64,000 nt of DNA, taken from positions 3,369,501-3,433,500 of the forward strand of contig NZ_CP056047.1 in the NCBI RefSeq assembly GCF_021559775.1. The letters run 5' to 3'. A program made the position numbers and the translations under genes. Each line of letters begins with the position of its first letter. Positions within the stretch are counted from its first letter, which is position 1. The DNA is from Gillisella vitis (lineage in GTDB: Bacteria; Pseudomonadota; Alphaproteobacteria; Rhizobiales; Rhizobiaceae). This document shows positions 9,301 to 16,431 of the stretch, in pieces. The notes beneath the pieces are model-generated. The model saw only the letters and a program-made list of their open reading frames with translations. It did not search any database and was not told the origin of the DNA.

Positions 9301-11827
9301 CAACGAACAGCGAGAAGATCAACAGCAATTGCCAGATCAGCGTGTCGATCGGACTCATGGCGAACCAGCCGATGACAGACGCGGCGAACCAGGCAATCGG
9401 GGTCAGCGACCGGCGCAGGTTATCGACCATTTTCCAGCGGCCAAGCGAGGTAATACCGCGCTTCGGATCGAGGATATAGGGCAGCAACTGCCAGTCGCCC
9501 CGCGCCCAGCGATGCTGGCGGGAAATTTCCACTTCGTAGCGGGTCGGAAAATCCTCGACCAGTTCGACATCGGTCACCAGCGCGCAGCGGGCGAACGAGC
9601 CTTCGAGCAGGTCGTGGCTGAGAACCGTGTTCTCGTCGATCTGGCCCTTGATGGCCCGCTCGAAAGCATCGACGTGGTAAAGGCCCTTGCCGGTGAAGCT
9701 GCCTTCGCCGGTAATGTCCTGATAGACGTCAGAAACGGTAAAGACGTAAGGATCGAGACCGCGATTGATCGAAAACACTCGCTGGAACACCGAGGCGTCC
9801 TTGCCTGTGGTCAGCGAGGGGGTGACACGCGGCTGAAGAATCCCATACCCGCTGACCACACGACCGGTTTCCGGGTCATGCACAGGCCGATTGATAGGAT
9901 GATACATCTTGCCGACCATCTTGGTCACGGCATCGCGCATCAACCGGGTGTCGGCGTCCAGCGTCATCACATATTGCACGCCATCCGGCACCGTATTGGC
10001 GCCCGGCAGGTAGGATGTATCCTTGTCGCCGCGCAACAGCAGGTTCAACTCATGCAGCTTACCCCGCTTGCGCTCCCAACCCATCCAGCAATCTTCCTGG
10101 GGATTGAACAGACGGCGGCGGTGCAGGAAATAGAAACGGGTCTTGCCGTCTTCGTTGTAGCGGGCGTTTAGCACAGCCATTTCCCGCTTGGCATATTCCA
10201 GCACTTCGAGATCGGCTTCGGTCTCTTCGACCTTGGCATCCGGCCAGTCGCTGAGCAGCGAAAAATACACTTCGCCACGCGGATTGGTGAGGTAATGGAC
10301 TTCCAGATTGCGGACCAATTCATCGACATGGTCGCGCTTGGAGATCATGCAGGGAACGGCAACCAGCGTACGCGCATCGTCCGGAATGCCCTCCTTGAAC
10401 TCATAGCCGACCAGACGGGCGGGCTTCAGAACAAAGGTGGACAGCGTGTTGAACAGGCCGGTCGCGCCTTCAGATGCCGGCAGGGCAAACAGCACGACGA
10501 GAATGGTGATCAGCGGCACCGATAGGCCAGCGTAAGAGAGGTACCAGGCAACGAGCGCCAGCGCCAATGCCGTCAGCGCCAGGACGGGCAGGGCGATGGC
10601 CAGCCAGTGCAACCGCTTGAAGCTGCGGGTGACGGCAATATGCGCCGGCACGCGATAACCGACCGCGCGTTCCAGCGCTTCCTTCTGCGCGCCCACCAAT
10701 ACACTGCCGACATTGGACGGCGCATCGGAGAGATCACCGGTCGATGCAGCGGCCTTCGACAGATCGATGGCGATCTGGGCTATTTCCAGCTCGCTCTTGT
10801 CGGAACGGCGGGCCAGCTTTTCAATCGTGTTGCGGTAGCTGTTGCGCGAACCGAAATCCAGCGCTTCGTAATCGCTGTGGCTGCGCAGAATCTTGTCAAC
10901 ATGGCTGACCTCTTCGACCCAGACCGACCATTCGGTATCGTCGATGGTGCGCAGCCCCTTGATGATGCTGCCCATGCTGACATTGCCGGACGAAAGCCGG
11001 TTATGCTCGGCGGCCATCGCCTCTTCGGTGGTGCGGCCATTGGCCTCCAACCGCTGCTCCAGCCAGCTGACGGCAACGGCGGATGTCTGCGAACCGTTGC
11101 GCAAGCGATACAGAAACTGGGTGGCGAATGTATTGTCGTCGGCGAGTGATTCCAGCTGCTTCAAATATTCGCGGCAGGCGGCTTCGTCGTTCAGCCGGAC
11201 GATTTCGTCGGCGACTTCATTGGCTTTGCGCCGCATCTGCCTGGATTTTTCCACCCGGGTCGAAATGCGCCGCAGGTTTTCCACCAGCACGAAGCGCACC
11301 ATGGACGGCAGCGCCCACAATTCGCCGATTTCAAGCGAATGCTCGGACTGATAGCCTTCCGCCAGCGCCGTCATGCTTTCGCGCGTCACCGTGGAATGGG
11401 TATGAGCTACATAGAGCCAGGCCAGCGCCATGACGCGGGGAATAATCCGGTCGCCAACCTTGACCGTCGGCAATTGCCGATAGAATTTCTTGGGAAAGTC
11501 GCGGCGAACTTCCTGGATCGCTTCTTCGATAATGTAGTGATTGTCCAGCAGCCATTCGGCAGCAGGCGTAATGGTCGCTCCCGCTTCGACATCGGCGGCA
11601 GTGGTGCGATAGACGCGCAGGATTTCCCGCTCGTTTTCCTTATGCCGGGCGAAGAAATCGAAATCGAAGAAACCCGGAAGCGTGCTCATCACCGAAGTGG
11701 CGAGAGCCCTGGATTTTTCCTGCAACTCATCGATTGTCAGATAGGTGGCCCGGATCGAATCGTTATGATCGATATTGCGGGTTTCTGTATCGCGTGGCGC
11801 TGTGGACGGCGTCATAGATGGGGACAT
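3326..11827 (-). CDS. ndvB: Cyclic beta-1,2-glucan synthase (NdvB/ChvB)
   Basis: Giant inner-membrane enzyme (2,833 aa from ATG 11827) that starts, elongates and cyclises beta-1,2-glucan for the periplasm, needed for osmoadaptation and plant interaction in rhizobia and agrobacteria. Seen in order: a soluble N-terminal region; hydrophobic segments around residues 405-470; the glycosyltransferase with TLDADTR near 622-628 and RQHRWARGDW near 770-779; further membrane segments; and a long C-terminal glycoside phosphorylase-like (GH94) half with GGDWNDGMNRVG. Known ChvB/NdvB proteins are about 2,830 aa, which favours ATG 11827 over the upstream in-frame GTG at 11884. The exporter ndvA lies about 1.7 kb away on the same strand, separated by a divergent amidohydrolase. 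Confidence 0.96.
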   Translation of the reverse strand: MSPSMTPSTAPRDTETRNIDHNDSIRATYLTIDELQEKSRALATSVMSTLPGFFDFDFFARHKENEREILRVYRTTAADVEAGATITPAAEWLLDNHYIIEEAIQEVRRDFPKKFYRQLPTVKVGDRIIPRVMALAWLYVAHTHSTVTRESMTALAEGYQSEHSLEIGELWALPSMVRFVLVENLRRISTRVEKSRQMRRKANEVADEIVRLNDEAACREYLKQLESLADDNTFATQFLYRLRNGSQTSAVAVSWLEQRLEANGRTTEEAMAAEHNRLSSGNVSMGSIIKGLRTIDDTEWSVWVEEVSHVDKILRSHSDYEALDFGSRNSYRNTIEKLARRSDKSELEIAQIAIDLSKAAASTGDLSDAPSNVGSVLVGAQKEALERAVGYRVPAHIAVTRSFKRLHWLAIALPVLALTALALALVAWYLSYAGLSVPLITILVVLFALPASEGATGLFNTLSTFVLKPARLVGYEFKEGIPDDARTLVAVPCMISKRDHVDELVRNLEVHYLTNPRGEVYFSLLSDWPDAKVEETEADLEVLEYAKREMAVLNARYNEDGKTRFYFLHRRRLFNPQEDCWMGWERKRGKLHELNLLLRGDKDTSYLPGANTVPDGVQYVMTLDADTRLMRDAVTKMVGKMYHPINRPVHDPETGRVVSGYGILQPRVTPSLTTGKDASVFQRVFSINRGLDPYVFTVSDVYQDITGEGSFTGKGLYHVDAFERAIKGQIDENTVLSHDLLEGSFARCALVTDVELVEDFPTRYEVEISRQHRWARGDWQLLPYILDPKRGITSLGRWKMVDNLRRSLTPIAWFAASVIGWFAMSPIDTLIWQLLLIFSLFVAPTISLINALVPRQTDIVPSAHFQSLWADLRGANAQVALRIVFIADMACMMADAIVRSMYRLLVSRKLLLEWRTAASIQSVAQGSIPTYYRTMRYAPTLALVAFGLSAYEAGYGALIGLPFTLMWVLSPLVAWYVSQSAETEDRLLVPEETVIELRRIARRTWRYYETFANAGEHFLPPDNFQETPEPVVARRTSPTNIGVYLLSIVSARHFGWLGFEQTIEKLEQTIGTVEKMDKFRGHLYNWYHTDTLKSLGNRYISAVDSGNLAGHLIAISSACRHWAEAPSAHLQGSLDGIGDVGGILMEALKELPDDRKTVRPLRTRLYERIIGFNNALASVKREHEFASIRVINLAVLARDIQKLAANLHHELRSDKSTDLLRWSEALVAVCESHIADSAFDLSNIEPLRQRLASLRDRSRDLAFSMDFAFLFRKERRLLSIGYRVETMELDEACYDLLASEARLTSLFAIAKGDLPTEHWYKLGRQVVPIGSRAALVSWSGSMFEYLMPPLVMQERQGGILNQTNNLIVKEQMNHGKRLNIPWGISEAAFNARDHALAYQYTNFGVPTLGLKRGLGQNAVIAPYASILASQYDPKAAAENLKKLRALGALGAYGFHDAVDFTPTRVPKGKTCAVVYNYYAHHHGMSIAAIANVTFNGLLRELFHADPVIEAAELLLQEKAPREIPVMSAKYEPQTPGKGQADLLRPEIRTITDPLSKDRELVLLSNGHYSVMLTATGSGFSRWNGLSVSRWKADPTEDRNGTFIFLRDTASGEWWSTTAAPRRAAEEKTRVVFSDDKAEFTKTVGDITSTVECVVATEHDAEGRRVTLLNTGTEDRFIEVTSYMEPVLSSDDNDNAHPVFSRMFVKTELGRKGDVIRIERNKRSPSDPDICVAHLVSDTSGPGRNTEFETDRYKFIGRGRTLAEAAAFDPNAVLSGSDGFTLDPIASFRRVLRVPAGKKVSVVYWTIAAPSRQEVDVAIERYRHPDAFNHEMLHAWTRTQVEMRHIGITSQQAAAFQQLGRYLVYPDMHLRADPETVRAGLASQSALWPNSISGDYPIFAVRINDEMDTEVVREALSAQDYLQRHGVVTDVVILNERAASYAQDMQHALEQLAEGMRTKQAEGGQQHVFAVRRDLMDESGWNAVLAAARVVLHARNGKITDQVTHAAELFAAPRGVDAIDADWCPPVPVMAGRADLVAPIIDGSDLEFWNGYGGFAADGAEYVVRLGPGQSTPQPWINVISNDNFGFHIAAEGSGFTWSRNSRDYQLTPWSNDAVTNRTGEAFYVADLDSGEVVSPISAASNRQDVVYETRHGLGYSVFSTEAAGLAVELTVTVDQVEPVRFTRLTIRNTGDSARRLRSYGYVEWILGNNPQKTAAFVLPSHDAETGALMATNPYSIDYSGRFAFLTAVETASGFASSRREFIGRHGDIKMPQAVAKGSPLSGSIDPEGDPCAALAFDITLQPGEEASITFLLGDSESIEQARSVIAAAKAKGFDGALSEAKSFWGDFTGHIKVKTGDKAFDHMVNHWLPYQTLACRIKARAGFYQASGAYGFRDQLQDSLAFLLYRPELARDQILNAASRQFKEGDVQHWWLPQNGAGIRSTISDDVVWLAYAVHSYVTATGDKAILDTDVSFLDGPTLALGRHDAFFKPEISAEKAPLYEHAARALDLAITRTGTNGLPLILGGDWNDGMNRVGVAGRGESVWLGWFLANALTVFTPFAEERKDSARVKAWAKYLKSLKAAMEKAGWDGDHYRRGYFDDGDPLGSDQSDECRIDAIAQSWSVLSGFAEPERQQQAMNSVVGRLIDDEVGIVRLFTPPFEKSRLDPGYIKSYPPGVRENGGQYTHAAIWTGLALSKLGRNDEAWKVFSMLNPVHHAETTDEADRYRVEPYVVAADVYGGPGYEGRGGWTWYTGSAGWLYRFALEGFLGIHRQGEGISLKPALPSSLSFYEAEVSIGGKAVAITASRKADGSGYDVTANGAAVTEKDGAFAISL

Positions 11828-12280
11828 GTTTTCGAATCTGTTACCAGCAAGAGTGAAATCTGCTGCATTGGGAGGATGCAGCACTTACATATGCGCAACG
11901 GGGCCTAGGGAAAGGCCCGCGGCTGCGGGAAAATCAATACGTCCATGACAGGCGCCTTAAAAAAAGGCTTCGTCAGGCCGGGTAATCCTTCAATCCGGCA
12001 AGAAGACGGGTGGAGATGCTCTAAACAGAGTTTCACGACGATAACCACTTCCTTTGCTTGGGCTCATCCATCTGCCGGTCCTTTGCAAATGATGTCTTCC
12101 CGGCAATTTTGTCGGCACGACTGTTCATCCTAGCCTTCCACCCTGCAATGCGCAGTTTGAACCGAAGCTGAACGGGTGTTAGGGTCTTCCTCTATAAATC
12201 CACGTAGGACTAATCCAAGACCCTCCGCCCGAGGTGGACTTTTCGAATCGGAAACAGACCATCCACATTTTAGGTTAACT
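11828..12280. other. Divergent intergenic region, ndvB / amidohydrolase
   Basis: About 450 bp between divergent genes, so it must hold the leader and promoter of ndvB and of the amidohydrolase. Small inverted repeats are visible (GGGCC...GGCCC and CCCGC...GCGGG around 11900-11930; CTGCAATGCGCAG near 12143-12155). No convincing gene, terminator or known operator was recognised; a 62-codon ORF here has no supporting features. Confidence 0.4.
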
Positions 12281-13444
12281 ATGTCTCTCTTTTTCTCCAA
12301 TGCCATGAAAGATGTCGTCGAGATCAGGCGCTACCTCCATCAGCACCCGGAACTAGGGCTATCGGAGTTTCACACCTCCGATTATGTGGCTGGAAAACTG
12401 GAAGCCATGGGCTATGAGGTCACCAGGGGCTTGGCCCGCACCGGCATCGTCGCCACCTTGCGCAATGGCACCAGTCAGCGTTCCCTAGGACTACGCGCGG
12501 ATTTCGATGCTCTGCCAATCACTGAAGAGACCGGCCTCGATTATGCCAGCCTCACTCCCGGCCTGATGCATGCCTGCGGCCATGACGGTCACACGGCGAT
12601 GCTGCTCGGTGCGGCCGGTATTCTGGCCGAACGCCGCAATTTCGATGGCGTCGTGCATCTGATTTTCCAGCCGGCGGAAGAAAATTTCGGCGGCGCCCGG
12701 CTGATGATCGAAGACGGGTTGTTCGAGCGCTTCCCCTGCGATGCAGTGTTTGGCCTGCATAACGACCCCGGCATTGCATTCGGCCATTTCGCCTTCCGGG
12801 AAGGGCCGATCATGGCCTCGGTGGATGAATGCAAGATCACCGTGGTCGGTCGGGGCGGCCACGGTGCCGAGCCGCAAAGCACCAGCGATCCCATCGTTGC
12901 AGGTGCCAGCATTATCATGGCGCTGCAAACCATTGCCTCGCGCAATATCCACCCGCTCGATCCCGTCGTCGTCACCGTCGGGGCCTTTCATGCCGGTGCC
13001 GCCAGCAATGTGATACCGGAGCGGGCGGACATGGTCCTGACAATCCGCAGCTTCGACGATCATGTGCGCGATGAATTGGAAAGCCGCGTTCGGGCCATTG
13101 CCGAGGGGCAGGCGGCAAGCTACGGCATGACCGTGGAGATCGACTATGAGCGGGGCTATCCGGCCACCGTCAATCACAAGGCGGAAACCGATTACGTGCG
13201 CGATCTTGCCAGACGCTTTGCCGGCGAAGGCAAGGTTTTCGATATGCCGCGTCCGACCATGGGCGGCGAGGATTTCGCCTATATGCTCCAGGAAAAGCCC
13301 GGCACCTACTTCTTCCTCGGCACCAAACGCACCGAAAACGACCCGCCACTCCATCATCCGCGCTATGATTTTAATGACGATATCATCCCGACCGGCACGG
13401 CATTCTGGGTGGAACTGGTGGAAAGCCGCCTGAAGCTGGAATAG
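12281..13444 (+). CDS. M20 family amidohydrolase (hippurate hydrolase/aminoacylase type)
   Basis: Zinc-dependent amidohydrolase of 387 aa in the M20D group (hippurate hydrolase, N-acyl amino acid amidohydrolase, IAA-amino acid hydrolase relatives). Metal-site motifs are visible: MHACGHDGHTAMLLGAA, FQPAEENFGGA, GLHND and near the C-terminus PTMGGEDFAYM. The N-terminus IRRYLHQHPELGLSE (as EIRRYLHQHPELG) is typical for the family. ATG 12281 is chosen because it opens the conserved domain and has TAGG a few bases upstream; the frame is open for 35 more codons upstream. The exact N-acyl substrate cannot be predicted. It lies between and opposite to ndvB and ndvA. Confidence 0.88.
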   Translation: MSLFFSNAMKDVVEIRRYLHQHPELGLSEFHTSDYVAGKLEAMGYEVTRGLARTGIVATLRNGTSQRSLGLRADFDALPITEETGLDYASLTPGLMHACGHDGHTAMLLGAAGILAERRNFDGVVHLIFQPAEENFGGARLMIEDGLFERFPCDAVFGLHNDPGIAFGHFAFREGPIMASVDECKITVVGRGGHGAEPQSTSDPIVAGASIIMALQTIASRNIHPLDPVVVTVGAFHAGAASNVIPERADMVLTIRSFDDHVRDELESRVRAIAEGQAASYGMTVEIDYERGYPATVNHKAETDYVRDLARRFAGEGKVFDMPRPTMGGEDFAYMLQEKPGTYFFLGTKRTENDPPLHHPRYDFNDDIIPTGTAFWVELVESRLKLE

Positions 13445-13502
13445 GGTATTCCAAGGATATTCAGAAACGCTCTGTTCAAGGCGATAATGCAGACAAACAA
13501 AA

Positions 13503-13528
13503 GGCGCGGCTCCCTGCGGAACCGCGCC
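13503..13528 (-). terminator. Intrinsic terminator of ndvA
   Basis: Arms GGCGCGGCTC (13503-13512) and GAACCGCGCC (13519-13528) pair at 9 of 10 positions. Read on the minus strand the hairpin is followed by TTTTGTTT, just downstream of the ndvA stop. Confidence 0.7.
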
Positions 13529-13557
13529 GATCTTCAACAGATAGAATAATTGATTTA

Positions 13558-15309
13558 TCAGGCCTTCACCGCGACCTTGTCGTCATCGTTCAACAGGCCG
13601 CTGGTGTGCAACAAGGCTGCAAAACGGCCACCCTTGGCGCTCAATTCGTCATAGCCACCCATTTCGACAATACGGCCATGGTCCAGGAACAGCACCTGGT
13701 CGGCTTCACGCACAGTCGATAGCCTGTGGGCAATGATAAAGGTCGTGCGGTTCTGGCGCAGCCGGTCGATAGCGGATTTTACCCGCTCTTCGGTCTCGAC
13801 GTCGAGCGCACTGGTTGCCTCGTCCAGCACCAGGATCGGCGCATCCTTCAGGATGGCACGGGCAATGGCGATACGCTGCCGCTCGCCGCCCGACAGACGG
13901 TTGCCACGCTCACCGACATCGGTATCGAAGCCAGACAGACGGCTTTCGATGAAATCGGTGGCCGCAGCAGCCTCAGCCGCCTTGACGATATCCTCGTCCG
14001 TCGCATTTTCGCGCCCGATGCGGATGTTATCGGCAATCGACCGGTTGAGAATGCCAGCATCCTGAAACACAGTCGCAATCGAGTTGCGCAGCGACTGGCG
14101 GGTAATGGTGGAAATATCGGCGCCATCGATCAGGATCTGCCCCTGCTGCGGCTCATGCACCCGTTGCAGCAGGTTGATCAAGGTGGTCTTGCCGGCACCG
14201 GTCGGCCCGACGATGGCAATCGTCTGCCCAGCCTTGACCGTAAAGGAAACGTCCTTGACGCCCTGTGTCGTATTGGCAAAATCGAAGGAGACATGGCGGA
14301 ATTCGACATCGCCGCGCACGCTCTGCAAGTCGCGATTGCCGACCGGCTCATCACGATCCTGCACGGAATCCTCCAGCACGTAGAAATCTTCAAGCTTGGC
14401 GCGCGCCTCGAAGATCTGCGTCGAAAACTGGCGCATCTGGTCGAGACGGGCGATCAGCAGATTGGCAAAGCCGATGAAGGCGATAACGTCGCCGACCCGC
14501 AACTCGCCGCTCTGCACCAGCATCGTGCCGATAATCAGGATGATCAGCATCGAAGCGGTAGAGGCGATGCGATTGAGGCCGCTGGCAATCGCCCACCAGT
14601 CCAGCACCGGATACTGAGCATCGAGCAGCTTGCTGGTAAAGGTCTTCAGCGCCGAGGTTTCGGCCTGGATACGGTTATAGCTATGCACCACCGAGACGTT
14701 GCTGATCGTGTCGCTGACATGGGAAAACACCGTGTGGTAGTGGCTCTCGACGGAGGCCTGACCATCCTTGGTCTTGTCCATCACCATCTTGCCGATCGCC
14801 ACATAGATCAGACCAAGCACGATCAGCACCAGGGTCAGGCGTACATCCATGGAAAAGGCGGTCGGCACCAGCAACACGAGCGCCACTGCCGTGGCCAAAT
14901 GGGTTCTCATGAATTCCAGCCAGAGGCCGAACAGCGTCTCGCTGGCGCGCAGCAGCGTATGCAGCGCATTGGACGTGCCGCGCTGGTGGTGCCAGGACAG
15001 CGGCATGGAAATGATCCGGCCAAAGGCTTCGGTCAGCAGGCTGGCCCGACGGCCATGCGCCAGCCGATCGGCTTCGCGGGCGACAAGCACGAAAGCAATG
15101 GTGTTGAATATGCCAAAGCCGCCCCAGAGGAACAGAATATCCTTGACTGGCTTGCCACTGGAAATTGCGTCAATGATCCAACCAAACAGGATCGGCTCGG
15201 CAATGGTGATCACCGCCAATATGATATTGGCTGCCACCACGATGCTTACCTTCAGACGGTAAGCGGCAAGATATTGCAAGGCTCGCCAGTAAATTTGTAA
15301 CAGGGACAT
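13558..15309 (-). CDS. ndvA: Cyclic beta-1,2-glucan exporter, ABC permease/ATPase (NdvA/ChvA)
   Basis: Half-size ABC exporter (583 aa) that moves cyclic beta-1,2-glucan made by NdvB to the periplasm. The N-terminal half has about six membrane helices (for example VSIVVAANIILAVITIAEPIL). The C-terminal ATPase has Walker A GPTGAGKTTLINLL, signature LSGGERQRIAIARA and Walker B ILVLDEATSALD followed by the switch His in IIAHRLSTV. ATG 15309 is chosen: an AGGAG lies 11 nt upstream and the N-terminus MSLLQIYWRALQYL resembles ChvA; an 18-codon upstream extension is not supported. A terminator follows at 13503-13528. Confidence 0.96.
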   Translation of the reverse strand: MSLLQIYWRALQYLAAYRLKVSIVVAANIILAVITIAEPILFGWIIDAISSGKPVKDILFLWGGFGIFNTIAFVLVAREADRLAHGRRASLLTEAFGRIISMPLSWHHQRGTSNALHTLLRASETLFGLWLEFMRTHLATAVALVLLVPTAFSMDVRLTLVLIVLGLIYVAIGKMVMDKTKDGQASVESHYHTVFSHVSDTISNVSVVHSYNRIQAETSALKTFTSKLLDAQYPVLDWWAIASGLNRIASTASMLIILIIGTMLVQSGELRVGDVIAFIGFANLLIARLDQMRQFSTQIFEARAKLEDFYVLEDSVQDRDEPVGNRDLQSVRGDVEFRHVSFDFANTTQGVKDVSFTVKAGQTIAIVGPTGAGKTTLINLLQRVHEPQQGQILIDGADISTITRQSLRNSIATVFQDAGILNRSIADNIRIGRENATDEDIVKAAEAAAATDFIESRLSGFDTDVGERGNRLSGGERQRIAIARAILKDAPILVLDEATSALDVETEERVKSAIDRLRQNRTTFIIAHRLSTVREADQVLFLDHGRIVEMGGYDELSAKGGRFAALLHTSGLLNDDDKVAVKA

Positions 15310-15584
15310 GGCGTCAGTTTCTCCTGATCGGCTTCGAATTGGCCGGTTGAGGCATCGTATCACGATATTTTAAGGAGACGAACCTGAACGCTGCCTATAC
15401 AGACCCGCAGATGTTGTGCAAAGTCCGGTTTTGGAATTCTCTTTTTCACCATGCTTGCTATGGGTAAAATTTCAGGTAGCCGAATTAACAAACACATAAG
15501 CTTAACGTGTATTTTAAGAAATAGTGTTTGATAATAATTAGAGAATGTTAATGTTCAGTCTGGTGCTGGACCTAGGGGGTGCGT

Positions 15585-16325
15585 GTGAGTGTCAATCATC
15601 TCATACAGTTTTTGGCTGTATCTCAGGGATGCCGAAGTCGCGAGGAGCTGATCCTAGAATTGGAGAAACTCCTCGAATTTTATAAATTCGATTATTACGG
15701 CCTCGTGCGCAGTCCCAAACCTGACCAAAACCCCATGTCGCTGGTGCTTGCAGGACGCTGGCCGGAAAAATGGCCGCAGGTCTATATCACGAAAAAATTC
15801 GTGCTGATCGACCCTGCCATTCGCTATCTGGCGCAAGCGCAACGGCCGTTCCGTTGGAGCGAAACGCTGACGGCATTCAGCCAGGACCCACATTTCAAAC
15901 GCATGCAGCGGATGATGATGGATGCCCAGCGCTTTGGTCTCGAGGAAGGCTATATCTTCCCCATCCACGGGCGGGGCGGATTGCTGGCCAACATGACCAT
16001 TGGCGGACGACCGGTGGAACTGACCCCGATTGAGATCATGCTGTTCGACACGGTGGCGAAATGCGCCTTCTGGCGGCTGGCGGAAATCAATGGCGAAGAC
16101 GAACTGCTGTCGATGGTGCAAAAAGTCGATGTGCGCCTGACCCGACGCGAGCTTGAAATTCTCAATTATCTCGGGGAGGGCATGACCTCGAACGAGATGA
16201 GCAAGTTGCTCGAGATTTCGAACCACACCGTCGATTGGTACGTCAACGAATTGCAGGATAAGTTGAACGCCAAGAACCGGCAACATATGGTAGCAATCGC
16301 TTATCGACTCGGCCTGATCAGCTGA
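15585..16325 (+). CDS. LuxR-family transcriptional regulator with autoinducer-binding domain
   Basis: About 246 residues with an N-terminal autoinducer-binding domain and a C-terminal GerE-type helix-turn-helix (about residues 185-246, LTRRELEILNYLGEGMTSNEMSKL...). Counting from the GTG at 15579, W65, Y69, D78, P79 and W93 align with the acyl-homoserine-lactone contact residues of TraR (W57, Y61, D70, P71, W85). GTG 15585 is preferred because TAGGGGG lies about 5 nt upstream; GTG 15579 is also in frame but overlaps that site. No luxI-type synthase is in the window, so it looks like an orphan (solo) receptor. Targets are unknown; neighbours are the glucan exporter and pyruvate carboxylase. The upstream gap (15310-15584) is strongly A+T-rich and fits a promoter. 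Confidence 0.88.
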   Translation: MSVNHLIQFLAVSQGCRSREELILELEKLLEFYKFDYYGLVRSPKPDQNPMSLVLAGRWPEKWPQVYITKKFVLIDPAIRYLAQAQRPFRWSETLTAFSQDPHFKRMQRMMMDAQRFGLEEGYIFPIHGRGGLLANMTIGGRPVELTPIEIMLFDTVAKCAFWRLAEINGEDELLSMVQKVDVRLTRRELEILNYLGEGMTSNEMSKLLEISNHTVDWYVNELQDKLNAKNRQHMVAIAYRLGLIS

Positions 16326-16431
16326 TATTTTCATCGTTCTGCTGACTTGCCTAAATTGCGCGATGTCTTGCAAACCGCTATGGATTCTCTTCGCAGGCGC
16401 ACAATGAGCGCCTGATGAAGAGGAGGCCCAT

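Noticed and set aside
7874..10171. Open reading frame of 765 codons on the plus strand inside ndvB
   Set aside because: It is antisense to a clear, motif-rich ndvB, and its sequence (many Gln/Arg/His) is the typical mirror of high-GC coding DNA. No domain or ribosome site supports it.
11945..12133. 62-codon ORF in the ndvB-amidohydrolase gap
   Set aside because: No clear ribosome site and no recognisable protein features; length is expected by chance.
13726..15300. Plus-strand open frame of 524 codons opposite ndvA
   Set aside because: Antisense shadow of the ABC exporter, with Asp/Gln/His-rich composition and no motifs.
15502..15517. CtrA-like motif upstream of the LuxR gene (TTAA...TTAA)
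   Set aside because: The two TTAA are eight bases apart, not seven, so it does not fit the full CtrA site. The region is A+T-rich, making chance matches likely.
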